This document shows, piece after piece, positions 14,302 through 18,507 of a stretch of 18,507 nt of DNA (positions are counted from its first letter, which is position 1; each line of letters opens with the position of its first letter). The notes beneath the pieces are model-generated. The model was not told the DNA's origin and did not search any database. It saw nothing but the letters and a program-made list of their open reading frames with translations. Source of the stretch: Pseudomonadota bacterium (GTDB lineage Bacteria > Pseudomonadota > Gammaproteobacteria > Pseudomonadales > Oceanobacteraceae); NCBI GenBank assembly GCA_023399105.1, contig JAEWQT010000061.1:1-18507 (forward strand), given 5' to 3'. A program made the translations under genes and the position numbers.

Positions 14302-15258
14302 ATGCACCAGGGTTACGATCTGATCGGTGATATTCATGGCTGTGGCAACACCCTGATCCGCCTGCTTGAGCAGATGGGGTACAGCAAAAAGAACGGTATT
14401 TACCAGCACCCTAAACGCAAGGTGGTGTTTCTCGGTGATATTATCGACCGCGGCCCGAATATCCGTTTGGCCTGTCATATTGTGCGCGACATGGTCGATG
14501 CCGGGCATGCCGATATTGTGATGGGTAATCACGAATACAATGTGGTTACCTATTTAACCGAGGCGCCACCGGGGTTCAATCAGCCTTATCTGCGCCAGCA
14601 CACCAAGCGCAATAATTTTATTGTTGAGAAAACTCTGCAGCAGTTTGCCAATTATCAGCAGGAATTCCGCGAATTTCTCGACTGGTTTATTACCCTGCCA
14701 TTATTCCTCGATTATGAGCATTTCCGGGTAGTTCATGCCTGCTGGGATCAGGCCATGATCGACGAATACCAACGCCGTTATGGCGGCAATACACTGCATC
14801 CATCGTTATTGGCTGAGTCGGTGAATACGGATTCGTTTTTGTATCAGTTTATGGACCGCATGCTGCGTGGTACGTCACTGAAATTACCAGGCAACCGCTC
14901 GATGGTCGCTAAAGACGGCATGGTACGGCAATTTTTCCGCACCAAATTCTGGGCTGAAAATCCTGAGCGTTATAACGATGTGGTGTTTCAGCCTGATCCG
15001 CTGCCGGAGGACATTGAGCATGGCATGTTGTCGCCGGAAGAAAAAGATCAGCTGTTGTTTTACGGACCGAACGAAAAGCCGCTGTTTATCGGTCATTACT
15101 GGATGCAGGGCATTCCGGCGCCTATTACTCCGAACATCGCCTGTCTCGATTACAGTGCGGTAAAATACGGGCGGCTGGCGGCGTACCGGATGGATCAGGA
15201 AACCTCACTGCAAATGGGTAAATTTACCTGGGTGCGGGTGGAAAAAACGGAACGCTGA
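14302..15258 (+). CDS. PP2A-like metallophosphoesterase
   Basis: This is a 318-residue phosphatase of the calcineurin-like (PPP) superfamily. Motifs are in order: GDIHGC (9-14), GDIIDRGPN (45-53), GNHEYN (75-80), a central VVHACWD, and GHYW near the C-terminus for the second metal histidine. All five dinuclear-metal motifs are present, so the enzyme should be active. Bacterial relatives hydrolyse phosphoprotein or diadenosine polyphosphates, but the substrate here is unknown. The gene begins 2 bases after nadK (GGGGGA in the nadK end acts as Shine-Dalgarno) and ends 1 base before the rhomboid. The coupling with nadK suggests a nucleotide-linked role (inference). Confidence 0.9.
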   Translation: MHQGYDLIGDIHGCGNTLIRLLEQMGYSKKNGIYQHPKRKVVFLGDIIDRGPNIRLACHIVRDMVDAGHADIVMGNHEYNVVTYLTEAPPGFNQPYLRQHTKRNNFIVEKTLQQFANYQQEFREFLDWFITLPLFLDYEHFRVVHACWDQAMIDEYQRRYGGNTLHPSLLAESVNTDSFLYQFMDRMLRGTSLKLPGNRSMVAKDGMVRQFFRTKFWAENPERYNDVVFQPDPLPEDIEHGMLSPEEKDQLLFYGPNEKPLFIGHYWMQGIPAPITPNIACLDYSAVKYGRLAAYRMDQETSLQMGKFTWVRVEKTER

Positions 15259-15259
15259 G

Positions 15260-16117
15260 ATGCCGCCCATTCTGATTCTGGAAGCCGATGCCGCGCTGGA
15301 CTTAGCGCCGTTAACGCAAAAACTCTGGGCTGAGCGTATTCCGCATCGTGTGGTTATGAATGAGTCTGGCCGCCAGTGTCTGTTGCTGGCGGATGCCGCC
15401 GATGTGCCGCGGGTACAGGAATGGGTGCAGCATTGGCAGCAGGGCAATATTCAGCAACGGCCGGCGCAACCGGTACAGCCCGGCAGTTTACCGCTGTGGC
15501 TGACGGTGTTTGCCACGCCGGTCAGCAGTCTGATTTTGTTGGGCCTGGTGATCTTTTTCGGCTGGATGCAATTCAGTCCGCACTGGCACAGTTGGCTGCA
15601 GGCCGGCGCCGAATTCTGGCCGCAACAGCGCTTCAGCTGGCAGCCTTATGCAACCCTCGGATTGTGGGAACTATGGCGGCCGGTGTTGCTGCATTTTTCG
15701 CTGGTGCATCTGCTGTTTAATGGCCTTTGGTGGTGGATTCTGGCCCGCCGGGTTGAACAGCTGGACGGCTGGCTGGCCCTGCTGGCGTTGCTGTTACTGT
15801 GCGGCTGGTTGGGTAATGCCATTCAGTGGTGGTATGCCGGCCCGGCGTTTGGCGGTTTGTCCGGCGTTACTATGGGGCTGCTGGGCTGGGTGGGCATCCG
15901 TCTGCGCCGCGTGCCTTATGCCTTACCTGCTATGTTGTTGCCGGTGATGGTCGGTTGGTTACTGCTCACACTGGGCGCTGACACTCTGGTGCCGGGCCTG
16001 AGTGGTACGGCTCATGGCGCACATTTTGGCGGCCTGATTACTGGTATGCTGCTGGGCCTGATATGGCCGGTGGCGACACAATTCACATCTTCTGCTCGAG
16101 GTTCTCATGACACTTGA
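15260..16117 (+). CDS. glpG: Rhomboid intramembrane serine protease
   Basis: This is a 285-residue polytopic protease. A soluble N-terminal domain (1 to about 72, ending in a Gln/Pro linker) is followed by six transmembrane helices from about 79 onwards. HFSLVHLLFNGLW (145-157) has the conserved His145, His150 and Asn154; the nucleophile is Ser201 in GGLSGVTMG and the catalytic base is His255 in AHGAHFGG. This is the GlpG architecture (E. coli 276 residues). It cleaves membrane proteins within the lipid bilayer. The gene is one base from the phosphatase stop and overlaps yeaC by 11 bases. Confidence 0.95.
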   Translation: MPPILILEADAALDLAPLTQKLWAERIPHRVVMNESGRQCLLLADAADVPRVQEWVQHWQQGNIQQRPAQPVQPGSLPLWLTVFATPVSSLILLGLVIFFGWMQFSPHWHSWLQAGAEFWPQQRFSWQPYATLGLWELWRPVLLHFSLVHLLFNGLWWWILARRVEQLDGWLALLALLLLCGWLGNAIQWWYAGPAFGGLSGVTMGLLGWVGIRLRRVPYALPAMLLPVMVGWLLLTLGADTLVPGLSGTAHGAHFGGLITGMLLGLIWPVATQFTSSARGSHDT

Positions 16118-16373
16118 ACAACTGATCAAAGCCCTGACCCCGGAAATTTATCAGAACCTGCGTACCGCCATTGAACTGGGGCGCTGGCCGGATGGCCGCA
16201 AGCTGGAAGCGGAACAGCGCGAATTGTGTATGGAAGCGGTGATTTACTACGAACAGTTGCACGATCTGCCGGCCAATATGCGCGTCGGTTACATGGAAGA
16301 TGCCTGTAAGTCAGAAGGCAAACACGATCATGACGATGATCAGGACGACGTTCAGATTCTGACGCTGCACTGA
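16107..16373 (+). CDS. yeaC: YeaC-like DUF1315 protein
   Basis: This is an 88-residue protein. It matches DUF1315 (E. coli YeaC, about 90 residues): LTPEIYQNLRTAIELGRWPDG near the start, then LEAEQRELCMEAVIYYE, and a C-terminal acidic/histidine tract (KHDHDDDQDD). No enzyme motif is visible and no function is known. It overlaps the rhomboid's last 11 bases (ATG within ...TCATGACACTTGA), with GAGG just upstream as Shine-Dalgarno. Confidence 0.92.
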   Translation: MTLEQLIKALTPEIYQNLRTAIELGRWPDGRKLEAEQRELCMEAVIYYEQLHDLPANMRVGYMEDACKSEGKHDHDDDQDDVQILTLH

Positions 16374-16376
16374 CCC

Positions 16377-17213
16377 ATGAGTGTGGTGCAGGTACAGGGC
16401 CAGCTGGAAAAAATGGCCATCCGGGCGGCGGCCGATGGCCGCGCCGGGTATGAACTGGTGTTGGGCAATACCCGTACCGGGCTGAATGATTTACTGGGCC
16501 AGACGGTGCAGTTGGATTACCAGGGCGCTATCCATTGTTGTGCCTGTGGCCGGCGCACCAAAACCAGTTTTGGTCAGGGTTATTGTTACCCGTGCTTTAC
16601 CCGTCTGGCGCAATGCGACAGCTGCATGATGAGCCCGGAAAAATGCCATTTTCATCTTGGCACCTGTCGCGAACCGGACTGGGCCGAACAGGTCTGTTTT
16701 AACGAGCACATTGTGTATCTGGCCAACTCGTCCGGGCTGAAGGTCGGTATTACCCGCGCCACCCAGATGCCGACCCGCTGGCTGGATCAGGGTGCGGTGC
16801 AGGCTTTGCCCATCGCCCGCGTGGCGACGCGGCGGTTATCCGGTTTGCTGGAAGACTTATTCCGTCGCCAGGTGGCCGATAAAACCAACTGGCGGGCGTT
16901 ATTAAAAGGTGATGCTCCGTTATTGAATCTGACCGCCGAACGCGATCGCTTATTCGGGCAATTCAGCGCTGAGTTACTGGCGCTGCAGCGTGAACACGGA
17001 CCGGCGGCAATACAATTACTGGACGCCAGCAGCGAGCAACAATTCCATTATCCGGTGCTGCAATACCCAGCCAAAATCACCAGCCTCAATCTGGAAAAAA
17101 CACCCCGGGTCAGCGGCCGTTTAATGGGCCTGAAAGGGCAGTATCTGCTGCTCGACAGCGGTGTGATCAATTTGCGTAAATACACTTCGTATCAGGTCGC
17201 CTTCAGCGCCTGA
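16377..17213 (+). CDS. DUF2797 protein: zinc-ribbon-like region plus GIY-YIG-like core
   Basis: The protein has 278 residues and matches the DUF2797 family. The cysteine cluster is CCACGRR (54-60), CYPC (70-73), CDSC (80-83) and Cys90, 97, 107: ten Cys, enough for two zinc sites. Then comes IVYLANSSGLKVGITRATQM (112-131), followed by TRWLDQGA. The pattern Y114, K122-V-G, T/R, R134, and E159 with TNWRAL (170-175) resembles the GIY-YIG/T5orf172 nuclease core (first Tyr, KIG, Arg, Glu, then an aromatic-rich end). This is my reading by eye, not a database result. The gene starts 3 bases after the yeaC stop and ends 29 bases before pepN. Function unknown. Confidence 0.85.
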   Translation: MSVVQVQGQLEKMAIRAAADGRAGYELVLGNTRTGLNDLLGQTVQLDYQGAIHCCACGRRTKTSFGQGYCYPCFTRLAQCDSCMMSPEKCHFHLGTCREPDWAEQVCFNEHIVYLANSSGLKVGITRATQMPTRWLDQGAVQALPIARVATRRLSGLLEDLFRRQVADKTNWRALLKGDAPLLNLTAERDRLFGQFSAELLALQREHGPAAIQLLDASSEQQFHYPVLQYPAKITSLNLEKTPRVSGRLMGLKGQYLLLDSGVINLRKYTSYQVAFSA

Positions 17214-17242
17214 CCCATAGCCGAATACAGCAGGAACTTGTT

Positions 17243-18507
17243 ATGCGTGATGCTCAGCCTCAAGCCATTTATCTGCAGGATTACCGCGCGCCGGATTACT
17301 GGCTCGATGCCACCGAACTGGAATTTGATTTGCATGAGGATCATACCCGGGTCGACAGCCGGCTGACGTTCCGCCGCAACAGCGCAGCAGCAGCGGACGC
17401 ACCGCTGCTGCTGAACGGGCAGGGGCTGGAGCTGCTGAGTATTCATCTGAACGGCAAATTGCTGGATGCTCAGGATTATCAGCTGGGCGATGAAAGCCTG
17501 ACCATTGCCTCGGTGCCGGCGGAATTTGTACTGGAAATTGCCGTGCGCATTGATCCGGCGGCCAATACCGCGCTGGAAGGCCTGTACCGTTCCGGCGGTA
17601 TGTACTGCACCCAGTGCGAAGCCGAAGGTTTCCGACGCATTACCTATTATCCGGATCGTCCGGATGTGATGTCGGTATTTACCACGCACATTATTGCCGA
17701 TGCGGAACGCTATCCGGTGCTGCTCTCCAACGGTAATAAAGTGGCCGATACCACCGAAGGCGGCCGCCGTCGCGTTACCTGGCACGATCCATATAAAAAA
17801 CCGGCCTATTTATTTGCATTAGTGGCTGGCGATTTATTGGTTAAGGAAGATCAGTTCACCACCATGAGTGGTCGCAACGTGACTCTGCAGATTTTTGTTG
17901 AGCCGCGCAATATCGACAAAACCGAGTACGCTCTGGATGCGCTGAAACGTGCCATGCGCTGGGACGAAGAAGTGTATGGGCGCGAATACGATCTGGATAT
18001 TTTTATGATCGTGGCGGTGGATGATTTCAACATGGGCGCCATGGAAAATAAGGGCCTGAATATTTTTAATTCGTCCTGTGTGCTGGCTAATCCGGCCACC
18101 GCCACCGATGCGGCTTATCAGCGCATTGAAGCCATTGTGGCGCACGAATATTTCCACAACTGGTCGGGCAATCGCGTGACCTGCCGTGACTGGTTCCAGC
18201 TCAGCCTGAAAGAAGGCTTTACGGTGTTCCGCGATGCCTGCTTTTCGGCCGATATGCATTCCGCCACGGTTAAACGGATTGAAGACGCCAACATCATGCG
18301 CACCGTGCAGTTTGCCGAAGACGGCGGGCCGATGGCGCATCCGGTACAGCCGGATTCGTTCATTGAGATTTCCAACTTCTATACCGTGACCATTTATGAA
18401 AAAGGTGCCGAAGTGGTCGGCATGCTGCATAAAATCCTTGGTAAAGAAGGCTTCCGCAAAGGCACCGATCTGTATTTTGAGCGCCACGATGGTCAGGCTG
18501 TGACCAT
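17243..18507 (+). CDS. pepN: Aminopeptidase N, N-terminal half (3' end outside window)
   Basis: This is an M1 zinc aminopeptidase that removes N-terminal residues from peptides in the cytoplasm. About 421 of an expected 870-885 residues are present, with no in-frame stop. The exopeptidase motif GAMEN is at 265-269. The zinc motif HEYFH is at 301-305 (His301, Glu302, His305) with NWSGNRVTCRDWF, and the third zinc ligand Glu324 is in SLKEG. FTVFRD follows as in E. coli PepN. CAGGAA at 17231-17236 precedes the ATG by 6 bases. The gene closes the nadK operon within view. Two long antisense frames run through it and are shadows. Confidence 0.96.
   Translation, partial: MRDAQPQAIYLQDYRAPDYWLDATELEFDLHEDHTRVDSRLTFRRNSAAAADAPLLLNGQGLELLSIHLNGKLLDAQDYQLGDESLTIASVPAEFVLEIAVRIDPAANTALEGLYRSGGMYCTQCEAEGFRRITYYPDRPDVMSVFTTHIIADAERYPVLLSNGNKVADTTEGGRRRVTWHDPYKKPAYLFALVAGDLLVKEDQFTTMSGRNVTLQIFVEPRNIDKTEYALDALKRAMRWDEEVYGREYDLDIFMIVAVDDFNMGAMENKGLNIFNSSCVLANPATATDAAYQRIEAIVAHEYFHNWSGNRVTCRDWFQLSLKEGFTVFRDACFSADMHSATVKRIEDANIMRTVQFAEDGGPMAHPVQPDSFIEISNFYTVTIYEKGAEVVGMLHKILGKEGFRKGTDLYFERHDGQAVT

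Noticed and set aside
17192..18487. Two long minus-strand frames (17192-17785 and 17834-18487)
   Set aside because: They are antisense to pepN, whose plus-strand reading frame carries GAMEN and HEYFH motifs and is open to the window end. The shadow proteins have no recognisable motif.
1..18507. CRISPR arrays, tRNA or rRNA genes, insertion sequences, prophage or integrase genes
   Set aside because: No repeat-spacer pattern, clover-leaf, transposase motif or phage gene was seen on either strand.

Overview
The window is 18.5 kb of a Gram-negative gammaproteobacterial chromosome. Lipoprotein and Sec signal peptides, an outer-membrane beta-barrel, TopA with three C-terminal zinc modules, GlpG, YeaC, PepN and a FliA-type promoter all fit this. 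The nadK / phosphatase / rhomboid / yeaC / DUF2797 / pepN block resembles the arrangement I remember from Pseudomonas, so Pseudomonadales or Oceanospirillales is my best guess (inference). I see no insertion sequence, phage gene, CRISPR, tRNA or rRNA. Coding is dense and the content looks chromosomal and vertically inherited.

Layout. (1) 1-1945, plus strand: the 3' end of a signal peptidase I gene, an overlooked 36-residue membrane microprotein with a CxxC, a glutaredoxin-like protein and a YheT-type alpha/beta hydrolase. (2) 1972-6062: two AraC-family regulators of the long, arabinose-binding-domain class flank a minus-strand pair, a MaoC-like double-hotdog hydratase followed by a small outer-membrane barrel. 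This looks like a regulated lipid or acyl-CoA module. The 295-bp gap at 3022-3316 is unusually rich in palindromes. (3) 6063-8300, plus strand: a DUF5610-like helical protein behind a near-perfect sigma-28 promoter, then a small DUF836-type glutaredoxin and a cysteine-rich lipoprotein, closed by a long bidirectional terminator. (4) 8310-11428, minus strand: a ComEA-like secreted helix-hairpin-helix protein and topA. The topA promoter is recognisable and sits inside a G-rich tract. (5) 11653-13325, plus strand: a membrane-anchored helical protein overlapping an ACC-deaminase/D-cysteine-desulfhydrase-family PLP enzyme by one base. (6) 13415-18507, plus strand: a tight operon of nadK, PP2A-like phosphatase, glpG, yeaC, DUF2797 protein and pepN (cut by the window end), with gaps from -11 to 29 bp.

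The strongest lead is the sigma-28 (FliA) promoter at 6071-6097, TAAAGTTA-N11-GCCGATAA, in front of the DUF5610-like gene. It places a protein of unknown function in the late flagellar/chemotaxis regulon. Secondary leads are the G-quadruplex-capable topA promoter, a GIY-YIG-like core within the DUF2797 protein, the palindrome-dense gap with a 24-residue ORF behind a good Shine-Dalgarno, and the CxxC membrane microprotein.
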